Origin: Ectothiorhodospiraceae bacterium BW-2
Lineage (GTDB): Bacteria; Pseudomonadota; Gammaproteobacteria; Thiohalomonadales; Thiohalomonadaceae
Assembly (NCBI GenBank): GCA_008375315.1
Contig: CP032507.1
Span: 1,477,001 to 1,541,000 of the forward strand
Length of the DNA: 64,000 nucleotides
Reading direction: 5' to 3'
Shown here: positions 27,476-37,074 of the stretch, in pieces
Numbering within the stretch: the stretch's first letter is position 1
Layout: each line of letters starts with the position of its first letter
Made by a program: the position numbers and the translations under genes
The notes under the pieces: model-generated
Told to the model about the DNA's origin: nothing
Database searches by the model: none
Seen by the model: only the letters and a program-made list of their open reading frames with translations

Positions 27476-27676
27476 ATGAGCGTACTAAAATATACCCTTG
27501 CCGGTCTGCCTCGTGCTGAGCAGCGCCGAACCCTATGGCAGACTCTACCCCTGTTAGAGCGGGGATCGGCGTGGATTGTCGGTAATGTACTCTTTGTACT
27601 AACCCACGATAATCAAACGCTGAACCGAGTGCGGCAGCAGATGCAGCGCTGGGAGATATCGCAGTTTATGGTTTGA
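27476..27676 (+). CDS. Small hypothetical protein upstream of the polyketide synthase
   Basis: This is a 66-residue protein with a good ribosome-binding site (GAGGGGAG upstream of ATG 27476). No known motif is seen, and the sequence is mostly helical with a hydrophobic centre (WIVGNVLFVLTHDN). It precedes the KS-AT gene by 100 bases in the same direction and may be cotranscribed. Confidence 0.6.
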   Translation: MSVLKYTLAGLPRAEQRRTLWQTLPLLERGSAWIVGNVLFVLTHDNQTLNRVRQQMQRWEISQFMV

Positions 27677-27776
27677 CACCACTTCATCCTCGATTCGAAG
27701 CGTGAGATACTGACACGAGATACTGATATAGCGTAACCCCTCCCCTTCGAACCGTTTTTTAAGGAGTCAACCCTTC

Positions 27777-30700
27777 GTGGCCACCGAACAGTCAATACCT
27801 GCTAATTTAACCCCGCTACAGCGAGCGGCCCTAGTCATCAAAGAGCTACGCGCCAAACTTAACAGCGCCGAGCAACAGCGCCCCGAGCCGATTGCGATTG
27901 TAGGAATGGAGTGCCGTTTTCCGCAGGCACCTAATTTGGAGGCGTTTTGGGAGCTACTCTACCATCGGCAAGATGCCGTGACCGAGGTGCCCCCAGAGCG
28001 CTGGGACTTAACGCAGTGGTTTGATCCTAACCCCAATGCCGCCGGTAAGATTAATACCCGCTATGGCGGCTTTATCGACGGCGTTGATCAGTTCGATGCC
28101 GCCCTCTTCGGCATTCCGCCCCGTGAGGCAGCGCAGATGGATCCGGGCCAGCGCATTTTGCTGCAACTACTCTGGAGTGCGCTAGAGCGGGCCAACATTC
28201 CACCGACATCGCTGCGTGGCTCGCTGACCGGTCTGTTTGTCGGCATGACCCAAAATGACTACGGCTCGTTACAGATAAACGGCAATCCCGACGACATTAG
28301 CGCCTACAGCGGTACCGGTAACGGCGGCTGTTTTGCCTCCGGCAGGCTAGCTTACCAGTTCGGCTTTAACGGCCCAGTGGCCACCTGTGATACCGCCTGC
28401 TCCTCCTCCCTCGTCGCACTGCATCAGGCAGTGACCGCACTACAGCAACGAGAGTGTCATCTGGCGGTGGCCGCTGGCGTGCAGCTCAACTTAACCCCGC
28501 CGATGCAGATCTTCTTCTCGCGCACCCAATCGTTCTCCCCCGATGGGCACTGCTTCAGTTTTGATGCGAAAGCGAACGGTTTTGTCCTAGGAGAGGGGGC
28601 CGGCGTCGTGATACTGCAACGGTTAAGCGATGCCGAACGGGAGGGGCGACCTATTTTAGCCCTCATTCGTGGCAGTGCGATTAATCATGACGGCGCCTCT
28701 GGGGGGCTAACGGTACCGAATGAGGCGGCCCAAGAGGCGCTCATTCGTCAAGCGCTAGCGCGAGCCGGTGTCGAGGCGGATACGATCGACTATATCGAAA
28801 CCCACGGTACCGGCACCCAGCTCGGTGATCCGATTGAGGTCGGAGCGCTCAAGGCGGTCTTTGGGGGACGAAGTGAGGCGCACCCCCTGATCATCGGCGC
28901 CGTTAAGAGTAATATCGGCCACCTCAACGCCGCAGCGGCGATGGCCGGTCTCATTAAGACAGTCCTCATGCTGCAACGAAAACAGATTATCCCTAACCTC
29001 AACTTTGTGACCCCTAGCCCTAAAATTCCGTGGCAGGGCTTTGCCGTTAAGGTACCGACCGCCGTCGAAACTTGGTCGCTGCGAGCGGAGGGTCAGCCAC
29101 GACGCGCCGGTGTTAGCTCCTTCGGGCTTAGCGGTACGAATGGCCATCTGGTGCTAGAGGAGGCCGCGACGCGGCAGATAAGCGAGAGGGCCGGTCACGC
29201 AGAGCGGCCGCAACACCTGTTAACGCTGTCGGCTCACCATCGGCAGGCGCTACGGCAGTTAGCGACTCGCTACGCTAAGGCGCTAGAGCAGACCCCCTCT
29301 GTGGCCGACTTCTGCTACAGCGCTAACTGTGGCCGCAGCCACCTTAGTGAGCGGGCGGTCGTGGTGGGAGAGGATCGTACCGCACTGATACAACAGTTAA
29401 CCGCGCTAGCGGCAACGAGCGATGAGAGCTGGTGCGGCACCCGAGTTGAACGCGGGGTTCAGGTGCGGGTAGGGGCGATTATCGCTGGCGGTTTAACGCC
29501 GATAGAGCCGCTACTGCATACCCTGCCGTTTATGGCTCGCCGACTGGAGCACTATAGTCAGCTAGCCGGGGTCGATTTGACACCGATGGTACAACAGTCG
29601 CCTCCCCATCCAGCAGCCGAGCTAGCGCTAGCGCTGATGTGGGCCGATCTATGGCAACACTGGGGGGTCTCACTCAGTTGGGTACAAGGGGGGGGGCATA
29701 GCGGTCGGCTAGCCAGTGCCGTGGTGGCCGGAGCGCTATCGGCCGAAGCTGCCTTTGCGATGTTAAAAGGGGGAGCCGCCGCGCCACTGCAACGGGCGAC
29801 TCTATCGATGTTCGATGCCGCTGGCGAGCGGTTAAACCGTTTCAGTGGCGCGGAGCCATCGCAGTGGGCCGAGCTGGAAGCCGACCATCTACTGCTCTGC
29901 TCGCCGATGCCACGCCTAAGCGCTGCAGCCGCAGCACGGCTACTCTATCGCTTCGATAGTGGCCAACTTAATAGCAACGAGCTGTGGTCTTCGCTGCTAA
30001 ACGCGCTCGCAACACTCTATCGGGCGGGTGCAGAGATTCGTTGGCAGGCCTTTGACAGTGACTATTCGCGACAGTGGCTCACCCTGCCCACCTATCCATT
30101 TCAGACGCGGCGCTACTGGCTAGAATCAGCAACAGCGCCAGCACAACCACAACCACAACCACAGCCACAGCCACAGCCACAGCCACAACCACAGCCACAA
30201 CCCACCTCACCAGCCGTAGAGCACACAGAGCATACGGTGAACGAGAGTGCCCTAAGCCGCATGATGGCGCAACAGCTACAGTTAGCCGCCGAAACGGTTG
30301 ATACCCTAGTTGCACAGCAGCTCCAGACCCTACAGCAGCTACAGGCTCGCTCAGTTAAACCTCACCACAGCGAGATGACAGATAAGACGGCCGACAAGAT
30401 AGCCGTATGCCGCAGTGGCCCATGGCACCTACTCGCGGTTAGCGCCGCCGACAAACCGGCGCTCGCGGCGACCCAAACCGAGCTCATTGAGCAGTTACAG
30501 CACTCGCCAGAGCCACTGCAACAACAGAGCTGTCGGCAGTTAGGCCGACCGGCCACTCGCGAGCAGCGGCTAGTGGTCAGCTACCGTCAACCGCAAGAGG
30601 CGGTGGAGCGACTACAACAACAAGATGGCAAACGCCTGCTAGAGGCCGAGTGCGCGGGAGAGAGCCCCGCTGTCGTCATGATGTTCCCCGGTGTAGGAGA

Positions 30701-31748
30701 TCACTATCTACACATGGGCAAAGGGCTCTATCAGAGTGAACCGGTCTTTAAACACGCCATCGATGAGTGCTGCGATCTGGTAGAGCCGCTGCTCGGGGTC
30801 GATCTGCGCCAAGTGCTCTATCCGCCACAAAAAGAGAGGCCGAGTGCAGCAGAGGCAACACCGACATTTGACCTTAAAGCGATGCTAGGGCGGGGCGGGG
30901 CGGTGGATGCCGAGACCGAACGGCTCAACCAGACACTGCATAGCCAGCCACTGGTATTTATCATCGAGTACGCTTTAGGCCAGTTATGGCTACAGCGCGG
31001 CGTTAAACCGGTAGCGATGATAGGCTACAGCATCGGAGAGTATAGCGCCGCCGTCCTCTCTGGGGTAATGACAGTGGCCGATGCGCTGCGTCTCATTACC
31101 CGCCGGGCACAGTTAATTGAGACGATCGAACCGGGGGCGATGCTGGCAGTCCCGTTAACAGAGGAGAGGCTAGCACCGCTGCTCGGTGATGAGTTATCGC
31201 TAGCGATCCTCAGCACACCAACCCAAGCCGTTGCGGCGGGGCCTGTCGCGGCAATCGAGGCACTACAGCAGCAGTTACAGCAGCAGGAGATTATCAGCCG
31301 CAAACTGCCAAGTAGCCATGCGTTTCACTCGACCATGCTACAGCCGCTACAGCAGCCGCTAGTGGAGCTAGTGAGCGAGTTTACCCTACAGCCACCGACT
31401 CTCCCCTACCTCTCTAATCTCAGCGGCGACTGGATTAGCGCAGCAGAGGCGACCTCCCCCGACTACTGGGCAAGACACACCTGGCAGACGGTACGATTTG
31501 CCGAGGGGATGGGACGGCTATTAGCGCCAGATGCCCTCCAAGGGGCACGGCGGCGCCTCTTTCTGGAGGTTGGCCCGGGGGTCAGTCTAGGCAGCTTTAT
31601 GCTACAACATCCGGCGGCCAAACAGCTCGCCCACAAGGTCAATCTACCCTCGCTACGAACCCGATATGAAAGTAGTGATGATGAGCAGTTCCTGCTCCAT
31701 ACGATAGGAAAACTCTGGCTAGCCGGGGTAGCCATGGGGCAATTTTAG
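27777..31748 (+). CDS. Type I polyketide synthase-like protein, KS / vestigial AT / AT
   Basis: The 1323 residues contain a complete ketosynthase (about 36-460) with active-site Cys208 in DTACSSS and the histidines in HGTGT and KSNIGH. A region (about 480-780) resembles an acyltransferase but is shrunken, with GGGHSGRLAS in place of GHSxGE, and ends in the post-AT motif LPTYPFQTRRYW. A (QP)10 linker lies at about 789-808. A second, intact-looking AT (about 965-1290) has GYSIGEYSAA and HAFH, the latter suggesting malonyl-CoA. There is no acyl carrier, reductase or thioesterase domain here or next to it. Start GTG 27777 with AAGGAGTC. It must work with carriers encoded elsewhere. PfaB-like subunits are a possible relative. 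Confidence 0.85.
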   Translation: MATEQSIPANLTPLQRAALVIKELRAKLNSAEQQRPEPIAIVGMECRFPQAPNLEAFWELLYHRQDAVTEVPPERWDLTQWFDPNPNAAGKINTRYGGFIDGVDQFDAALFGIPPREAAQMDPGQRILLQLLWSALERANIPPTSLRGSLTGLFVGMTQNDYGSLQINGNPDDISAYSGTGNGGCFASGRLAYQFGFNGPVATCDTACSSSLVALHQAVTALQQRECHLAVAAGVQLNLTPPMQIFFSRTQSFSPDGHCFSFDAKANGFVLGEGAGVVILQRLSDAEREGRPILALIRGSAINHDGASGGLTVPNEAAQEALIRQALARAGVEADTIDYIETHGTGTQLGDPIEVGALKAVFGGRSEAHPLIIGAVKSNIGHLNAAAAMAGLIKTVLMLQRKQIIPNLNFVTPSPKIPWQGFAVKVPTAVETWSLRAEGQPRRAGVSSFGLSGTNGHLVLEEAATRQISERAGHAERPQHLLTLSAHHRQALRQLATRYAKALEQTPSVADFCYSANCGRSHLSERAVVVGEDRTALIQQLTALAATSDESWCGTRVERGVQVRVGAIIAGGLTPIEPLLHTLPFMARRLEHYSQLAGVDLTPMVQQSPPHPAAELALALMWADLWQHWGVSLSWVQGGGHSGRLASAVVAGALSAEAAFAMLKGGAAAPLQRATLSMFDAAGERLNRFSGAEPSQWAELEADHLLLCSPMPRLSAAAAARLLYRFDSGQLNSNELWSSLLNALATLYRAGAEIRWQAFDSDYSRQWLTLPTYPFQTRRYWLESATAPAQPQPQPQPQPQPQPQPQPQPTSPAVEHTEHTVNESALSRMMAQQLQLAAETVDTLVAQQLQTLQQLQARSVKPHHSEMTDKTADKIAVCRSGPWHLLAVSAADKPALAATQTELIEQLQHSPEPLQQQSCRQLGRPATREQRLVVSYRQPQEAVERLQQQDGKRLLEAECAGESPAVVMMFPGVGDHYLHMGKGLYQSEPVFKHAIDECCDLVEPLLGVDLRQVLYPPQKERPSAAEATPTFDLKAMLGRGGAVDAETERLNQTLHSQPLVFIIEYALGQLWLQRGVKPVAMIGYSIGEYSAAVLSGVMTVADALRLITRRAQLIETIEPGAMLAVPLTEERLAPLLGDELSLAILSTPTQAVAAGPVAAIEALQQQLQQQEIISRKLPSSHAFHSTMLQPLQQPLVELVSEFTLQPPTLPYLSNLSGDWISAAEATSPDYWARHTWQTVRFAEGMGRLLAPDALQGARRRLFLEVGPGVSLGSFMLQHPAAKQLAHKVNLPSLRTRYESSDDEQFLLHTIGKLWLAGVAMGQF
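30142..30201. repeat. Hexanucleotide repeat encoding (QP)10
   Basis: Ten tandem hexamers CACAAC or CACAGC encode alternating Gln and Pro. The repeat forms a stiff interdomain linker and is prone to length change by slippage in steps of two residues. Confidence 0.9.
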
Positions 31749-31782
31749 GGGATGGGGACTATCCAAACGGCGATGCCATGCG

Positions 31783-31788
31783 TATAAT
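31783..31788 (+). promoter_or_regulatory. Candidate -10 box of the rpsP operon
   Basis: A perfect TATAAT is followed by a CGCC discriminator, 48 bases before rpsP. No good -35 is visible, although a TG lies two bases upstream. Confidence 0.4.
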
Positions 31789-31835
31789 CGCCGGTTCGCT
31801 TAATCTGGCATTAGTTTTAATTTTACGAGGCAACG

Positions 31836-32135
31836 ATGGTTACAATTCGTCTTTCACGCGGTGGCGCTAAAAAGCGCCCTTTCTACAACATTATTGTTAC
31901 CGATAGTCGTAATCGGCGCGATGGCCGTTTTATCGAACGGCTCGGCTTTTTTAACCCTCGGGCGACCGGTGGTGAGGAGGAGCTGCGCATCGATCGTAAC
32001 CGAGTGGATTACTGGGTTGGCAATGGCGCTAAGATGACCGACCGTGTCGCTAGCATCATGAAGCAGAGCAGCAGCGCCGAAATCGCGGCAGCGGACGCCG
32101 AAGCCGACGCAGAAACCGTAGCTGTGGCAGCCTAA
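31836..32135 (+). CDS. rpsP: 30S ribosomal protein S16
   Basis: [21 protein letters not shown] and [14 protein letters not shown] are diagnostic of S16. The 99 residues include an alanine/acid-rich tail ([14 protein letters not shown]) longer than in E. coli. It is the first gene of the rpsP-rimM-trmD-rplS operon. Confidence 0.98.
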   Translation: MVTIRLSRGGAKKRPFYNIIVTDSRNRRDGRFIERLGFFNPRATGGEEELRIDRNRVDYWVGNGAKMTDRVASIMKQSSSAEIAAADAEADAETVAVAA

Positions 32136-32150
32136 TCGAGTAGGTGCGAC

Positions 32151-32663
32151 TTGGTCGCGACACTCGTTTTGGGGCGAATTAACGGCCTCTATGGGGTTCG
32201 CGGCTGGGTTAAGATCTACTCCTATACCCACCCTCGGCAGAATATACTCAACTACGCTGAGTGGATTTTGCAAGATAGCCGCGGCGAGCAGCAGTACCGA
32301 CGCCTGTTACAGGGGCAGCAACACGGTAAAGGGGTGATCGCCCGACTTGAAGGGTGTGACGATCGCGATAGCGCCGCTAAGCTGATACAGTGCGATATTC
32401 GGGTAGCGGCAGCGGCACTACCTCCGATAGCTGAAGGGGAGTACTACTGGCACCAATTGATCGGCCTTGAGGTAGTAACCGTTAAGGGCGAGGCGTTAGG
32501 TCGAGTGGACTACCTGCTTGAGACCGGTGCGAATGATGTACTGGTTATCAAAGATGGGCGTGGCGGCGAGCTATTGATCCCCTACCTTCCTGAACAGGTG
32601 ATTACCGCTATCGATCTTGAGCTAAATCGTCTTGAGGTCGATTGGGAGCTAGACGCTGACTGA
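32151..32663 (+). CDS. rimM: Ribosome maturation factor RimM
   Basis: RimM binds S19 and assists assembly of the 30S head. The N-terminal domain has GRINGLYGVRGWVKIYSYT, and the C-terminal PRC barrel starts YYWHQLIGLEV. The start appears to be TTG 32151, preceded by AGGTG, 15 bases after rpsP. No in-frame ATG lies nearby that keeps the conserved N-terminus. Confidence 0.96.
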   Translation: MVATLVLGRINGLYGVRGWVKIYSYTHPRQNILNYAEWILQDSRGEQQYRRLLQGQQHGKGVIARLEGCDDRDSAAKLIQCDIRVAAAALPPIAEGEYYWHQLIGLEVVTVKGEALGRVDYLLETGANDVLVIKDGRGGELLIPYLPEQVITAIDLELNRLEVDWELDAD

Positions 32664-32699
32664 CGCTCGCCCCCTCTCGCTTAGGCTGCTTTAGGTTTA

Positions 32700-33437
32700 G
32701 TGCGCTTCGATATCGTTACCCTGTTTCCGCAGATGTTTGCGGCGGTGACCGAGTCGGGTATTACGGCTCGGGCGTTACAGCGCCAGCTATGCGAGTGTCA
32801 CCTCTGGAACCCGCGAGATTTTACCACTGATCGCCACCGCACAGTGGATGATCGCCCCTACGGTGGCGGGCCGGGGATGGTGATGCGCATTGAGCCGCTA
32901 CAGCGGGCGATTCAGGCCGCTAGAGCGGCTGTGGTGACTGAACAGACGCTAGTGGTGGCTCTCTCACCCCAAGGGGAGCGGCTGACTCAGCAGCGGGTGG
33001 CGCAGTTGTGCCGCTATCCACAGCTCATTCTGGTCGCGGGGCGCTATGAGGGGATCGATGAGCGGCTACTACAGCTAGAGATCGATTGCGAGCTGTCGCT
33101 AGGGGACTATGTTCTCAGCGGGGGGGAGCTAGCGGTCATGGTGGTGATGGATGCAATCATTCGGCTGCTGCCAGGAGCGCTAGGGCATGAGGAGTCGGCA
33201 GCGCAGGACTCATTCAGCGAGGGGCTGCTCGACTACCCCCACTATACCCGACCCGACTCCTATCAGGGGCTAACGGTGCCGCCGGTGTTACGAGGCGGTA
33301 ACCATCAGGAGATCGCTCGTTGGAGATTGCAGCAGTCGCTGCTGCGAACCTCAGTGAGACGGCCCGATCTGCTACAGCAGCGATCACTAAGCTTAGAGGA
33401 GCAGCAGTTACTGCAACAGACAGATAAAAAAGGATGA
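32700..33437 (+). CDS. trmD: tRNA (guanine-N1)-methyltransferase
   Basis: TrmD makes m1G37 in tRNA. The trefoil-knot SAM site shows [10 protein letters not shown] and [29 protein letters not shown] is near the N-terminus. The start is GTG 32700 and the length is 245 residues, as usual. Confidence 0.97.
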   Translation: MRFDIVTLFPQMFAAVTESGITARALQRQLCECHLWNPRDFTTDRHRTVDDRPYGGGPGMVMRIEPLQRAIQAARAAVVTEQTLVVALSPQGERLTQQRVAQLCRYPQLILVAGRYEGIDERLLQLEIDCELSLGDYVLSGGELAVMVVMDAIIRLLPGALGHEESAAQDSFSEGLLDYPHYTRPDSYQGLTVPPVLRGGNHQEIARWRLQQSLLRTSVRRPDLLQQRSLSLEEQQLLQQTDKKG

Positions 33438-33455
33438 TTTTATGCGGCAGATGTG

Positions 33456-33461
33456 TATAAT
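33456..33461 (+). promoter_or_regulatory. Candidate -10 box upstream of rplS
   Basis: TATAAT followed by GCCGCC lies in the 107-base trmD-rplS gap. It may give extra rplS transcription. No convincing -35 is seen. Confidence 0.35.
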
Positions 33462-33544
33462 GCCGCCAATTTTTCACTCTGGGTAGCGGCCGAAGGGTTC
33501 GTGTCGCACTCTCTCAACCGTTTGACGACAATGGAACAGCACAC

Positions 33545-33895
33545 ATGAGTACAATTATTCAACAACTTGAAGCCGAGCAACTGAAAGCAGAGCTCCCTGA
33601 GTTTACCCCCGGTGATACCATATCAGTACAGGTACGGGTGCGTGAGGGCAGCCGTGAACGGCTACAAGCCTTTGAGGGGGTGGTGATTGCCATTCGCAAT
33701 CGTGGCCTTAACTCCGCCTTTACCGTTAGGAAGATCTCCCATGGTGAGGGGGTTGAGCGGGTATTTCAGACCCACAGCCCACTCATTGCCTCCATTGAGG
33801 TGAAGCGTCGTGGTGATGTTAACCGCGCTAAACTCTACTATCTGCGTAACCGCTCCGGCAAGTCGGCGCGGATTAAAGAGAAGCTGCGCCGCTAA
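33545..33895 (+). CDS. rplS: 50S ribosomal protein L19
   Basis: The 116 residues include [36 protein letters not shown] and [19 protein letters not shown], typical of L19, which lies at the subunit interface. It is the last ribosomal gene of the operon. Confidence 0.98.
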   Translation: MSTIIQQLEAEQLKAELPEFTPGDTISVQVRVREGSRERLQAFEGVVIAIRNRGLNSAFTVRKISHGEGVERVFQTHSPLIASIEVKRRGDVNRAKLYYLRNRSGKSARIKEKLRR

Positions 33896-33900
33896 ATAGT

Positions 33901-35712
33901 ATGGCCGTGTTGTGGCGGCCACTCTCTTGCGCGAGCGGCATTCTCATCCAAGGGTGCCGCTTACTGCCTTTTTTGCTCTTATATAGCGCCGCTTTTAACG
34001 GCTATGCCCTCTCATTACAGCGGATTGAGGCGCTACAACAGCAGCAGCTACCTCAGCTAGCACTCGCTCTGCTAGAGCAACATCAGCCCTCACTTAACGA
34101 TGAGAGCTCGCCAGAGCAGTGGTGGTTGTGGGAGCAGCAGCGGCTAGCCCTCTACCAGCAGCTACAGTTGTGGCCGCAGCTCATTGAGCGACATCGGCTC
34201 TACCCGAGCGCGATTCAGCAGCGGCGCACCGTAGCGCAGCGGTTCGATTTGGCCTTCGCCTTACTGCAACAGCAGCAGCCGCAGCAGGCCTATCGGCTGG
34301 TGACAGCGGAGATCTGGCAATCACAGCCTCAACCGACCACAACAGAGCTACAGCGCTGGCGACGGTTACTAATCGATATCTATCTACAGCAGGGGCACAC
34401 CCTCTCCGCACTAGCAGCACTACGCCGTTATCAACTCGACTACGGTTTAAGCGATGCCGAATTGACACTGCAACTGGAGGTACTGCTCACGAATAACCAT
34501 CTAGAGCTAGCTGAGCAGCTATGGCAACTACAAGCGACTCGGCGTGATCTGAGTGAAGAGCTCCGCTTTTGGGGTGAGATCATTACCCTACAACAGCGCC
34601 ACCAGCTACCACAACGGCTAGCGAGCCTCACCTCCCGCCTCAAACAACCGCGTGAGCCGCGCCTGCAGCGCCGTGATCTGCTGCTATTAGCGATGACGGC
34701 CACTCTCACCGATAGCTATCGAATAGCGATTGAGGCACAGGAGCAGCTCCTTACCCTCGGCTGGCCGGATGAGAGGGAGCGGCGCTGGGTCGGCATGAGT
34801 AACGATAGCCTATGGCAGAGCTACCTTACCTACGCCGAAATAGTCGCCAACGAACAGCAGCTATTAGTGGGCGATGATCGAGCATGGTTACGACTAGCTA
34901 AAGCGCAGCAAGGTATCACCTCCCGTGCTCTCTATCTCTGGCTACTGCTAAACTCGACCGATGAGAGGCTACGCCAGCGTGCCGGTTTTGAGCTATTGCA
35001 GCAGTTACAACACTCTCCCTTCGGAGATCCGCTACTTATCTATCTCTACCAACACCAGAGGCAGCCGTGGTTAACCTCCGCACTACAGCGACAACTCATC
35101 GATGCGGCACTTTCACAGCAGCAGCTACCGCTCGCCGACCAACTATTGACAGAACTTGCCCCCGAGTCGGGGGCGTCGATCAAGCTAACCACCCTGCTCT
35201 ACCGTATTCGACTAGCCGTACAACTACAACGGCCAGAAGAGGCCAAACAGCTACTACTTAAACTGCTACCCTCACTCCCTAAGGGTGATAACGAGAGTTA
35301 TGATCGGCTGATGCAGCTACTCTTTGAGCTACAGGAGCAGGCACCCGAGGCGACATTGACACTGCTCTATCAGCTAAAAGAGCAGATCCCCGATCCTAAA
35401 CGACAACGCGAATACCACTTCTGGTTGGGCGATGCTCACGCTGCCCTCAATGAGCCGCTGCTCGCCGCAGCCGCCTATCTACACTCTGCGGCTTTTAACG
35501 GTATGAGTGAGAGGGACGATATGTGGGGACAGACGGCTCGCTATCGTGCGGCACAGATGCTACGCCAAGCGCAGCTACTAGAGGATGCCGAGCAGCTACT
35601 ACAGCAGCTACTAACACTAGCTGACACTGAGCCACAGCGGCAGATTGTGCAGCAAGAGCTCAAACAGCTACAGCAGCAACGGCTCAAACTTAACCTCGAA
35701 AAGGGCCAATAG
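33901..35712 (+). CDS. Glutamine-rich exported helical-repeat protein
   Basis: This 603-residue protein starts five bases after rplS. An N-terminal hydrophobic segment (CRLLPFLLLYSAAFNGYA) looks like a signal peptide. The rest is a regular array of amphipathic helices very rich in Leu and Gln, with TPR/HAT-like features (LAALRRYQLDYG and AAYLHSAAFNGM). I see no enzyme motif. It may be a periplasmic scaffold. It sits between rplS and ogt and is probably cotranscribed. A tetratricopeptide assignment needs profile comparison. Confidence 0.65.
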   Translation: MAVLWRPLSCASGILIQGCRLLPFLLLYSAAFNGYALSLQRIEALQQQQLPQLALALLEQHQPSLNDESSPEQWWLWEQQRLALYQQLQLWPQLIERHRLYPSAIQQRRTVAQRFDLAFALLQQQQPQQAYRLVTAEIWQSQPQPTTTELQRWRRLLIDIYLQQGHTLSALAALRRYQLDYGLSDAELTLQLEVLLTNNHLELAEQLWQLQATRRDLSEELRFWGEIITLQQRHQLPQRLASLTSRLKQPREPRLQRRDLLLLAMTATLTDSYRIAIEAQEQLLTLGWPDERERRWVGMSNDSLWQSYLTYAEIVANEQQLLVGDDRAWLRLAKAQQGITSRALYLWLLLNSTDERLRQRAGFELLQQLQHSPFGDPLLIYLYQHQRQPWLTSALQRQLIDAALSQQQLPLADQLLTELAPESGASIKLTTLLYRIRLAVQLQRPEEAKQLLLKLLPSLPKGDNESYDRLMQLLFELQEQAPEATLTLLYQLKEQIPDPKRQREYHFWLGDAHAALNEPLLAAAAYLHSAAFNGMSERDDMWGQTARYRAAQMLRQAQLLEDAEQLLQQLLTLADTEPQRQIVQQELKQLQQQRLKLNLEKGQ

Positions 35713-35716
35713 TCGA

Positions 35717-36166
35717 ATGAGATATGAGATCTGTCACACCCCCTTTACCCCATGGCAACTGAGCCTACAGTGGTCAAATGACGAAATAGAGCAAATAGAG
35801 TGGTGTCGTCAACAGCTAGCGAATAGCGCTCCTCCCCCTTGGTTAGCGGCCTACTTTAAGGGCGAACACCAAGCACTGTTAGAGGCCCCTTACCGATTAC
35901 AAGGCACGCCGTTTCAGCGGCGACTCTGGCAGCATCTACAACAGATTCCGGCAGGAGAGCCCTGTCACTATGGCGCAATCGCTGCCAAATTAGGCACCTC
36001 GGCCAGAGCGGTCGCCGCTGCCTGTCGCGCCAATCGACTAGCGCTAGTCATCCCTTGCCACCGAGTCGTCGCCTCGTGTGGGCTCGGTGGCTATATGGGG
36101 GCGTTAGCGGGAGATGAGGTGGCATTAAAGCAACAGCTACTTCAGTGGGAGTCGCATCGTGGCTAA
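35717..36166 (+). CDS. ogt: Methylated-DNA-protein cysteine methyltransferase
   Basis: This DNA repair protein transfers the methyl group of O6-methylguanine to its own cysteine. The active site IPCHRVV has Cys114, and GTPFQRRLWQHLQQIPAGE and the helix-turn-helix RAVAAACRANR precede it. ATG 35717 follows the preceding stop by two bases. The last codons overlap xerD by eight bases. Confidence 0.93.
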   Translation: MRYEICHTPFTPWQLSLQWSNDEIEQIEWCRQQLANSAPPPWLAAYFKGEHQALLEAPYRLQGTPFQRRLWQHLQQIPAGEPCHYGAIAAKLGTSARAVAAACRANRLALVIPCHRVVASCGLGGYMGALAGDEVALKQQLLQWESHRG

Positions 36167-37064
36167 CACAACCACCGATGATCCGCTGCTGCGACAATTT
36201 TTAACGGTACTGAAACTAGAACAGGGGTTAAGCGATAACTCCATCGCCGCCTATGGCAGCGATCTGCGCCTATTTAACCGTTGGCTAACGACAAAAGAGT
36301 TGACCCTAGGCGCAGCAACAGCGACCGAAGTGAGAGAGTATCTAGCCTCTCGAATAGAGAGCGGCGTTAAAGCAAGAACCAGCTCTCGCCTAACTAGCAG
36401 CCTAAAACGCTTCTACCACTATCTGCTGCGTGAACAGCTAATAGAGAGCGATCCAACTCTACTGCTAGAGCAGCCTAAACTTGGCAAGCCCCTACCAAAA
36501 ACCCTCTCTGAACAGGAGGTCGAGGCACTCATTGAGGCTCCCGACACGACAACGCCACACGGACTCAGAGATCGAGCGATGCTAGAGCTACTCTATGCAA
36601 CCGGCCTACGGGTAACCGAGCTCGTATCGATGCGGCTGCCGATGCTAAGCCTCAACCAAGGCGTCGTCCAAGTGGTAGGCAAAGGGAATAAAGAGCGTAT
36701 TGTCCCCCTAGGAGAGGAGGCGCTAGAGTGGCTAGAGCGCTATCTGCGCCAAGGACGACCGGCACTATTACGGCACCACACCCCGAACCATACCCTATTT
36801 CCAAGTTCACGCGGCACCGCCATTACCCGACAAGCTTTTTGGCAACATATCAAACACTATGCGGTAGTAGCTGGCATAGCTAAATCGCTCTCTCCCCACA
36901 CGATGCGCCACGCCTTTGCAACCCATCTGCTAAATCATGGGGCCGATCTAAGGGTAGTACAGTTACTACTAGGCCACAGCAGTTTGACGACGACCCAAAT
37001 CTATACCCATGTGGCTAACCATCGTCTGCAGCAGCTGCACAAAGAGCACCACCCGCGAGGATAG
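36159..37064 (+). CDS. xerD: Site-specific tyrosine recombinase XerD
   Basis: XerD with XerC resolves chromosome dimers at dif under FtsK control. The 301 residues keep Arg151 (GLRVTEL), Lys175 (VGKGNKER), His247/Arg250 (HTMRH), His273 (LGHSS) and the nucleophile Tyr282 (IYTHV). The start is GTG 36159 inside ogt. XerC is the alternative, but the C-terminal RLQQLHKEHHPRG resembles the XerD tail. Confidence 0.92.
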   Translation: MANTTTDDPLLRQFLTVLKLEQGLSDNSIAAYGSDLRLFNRWLTTKELTLGAATATEVREYLASRIESGVKARTSSRLTSSLKRFYHYLLREQLIESDPTLLLEQPKLGKPLPKTLSEQEVEALIEAPDTTTPHGLRDRAMLELLYATGLRVTELVSMRLPMLSLNQGVVQVVGKGNKERIVPLGEEALEWLERYLRQGRPALLRHHTPNHTLFPSSRGTAITRQAFWQHIKHYAVVAGIAKSLSPHTMRHAFATHLLNHGADLRVVQLLLGHSSLTTTQIYTHVANHRLQQLHKEHHPRG

Positions 37065-37074
37065 GCGAGGGCGC

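Noticed and set aside
30079-30315. Antisense frame rich in Val/Ala opposite the (QP)10 linker
   Set aside because: It is the mirror of the hexamer repeat inside the synthase gene. The low-complexity product is an artefact.
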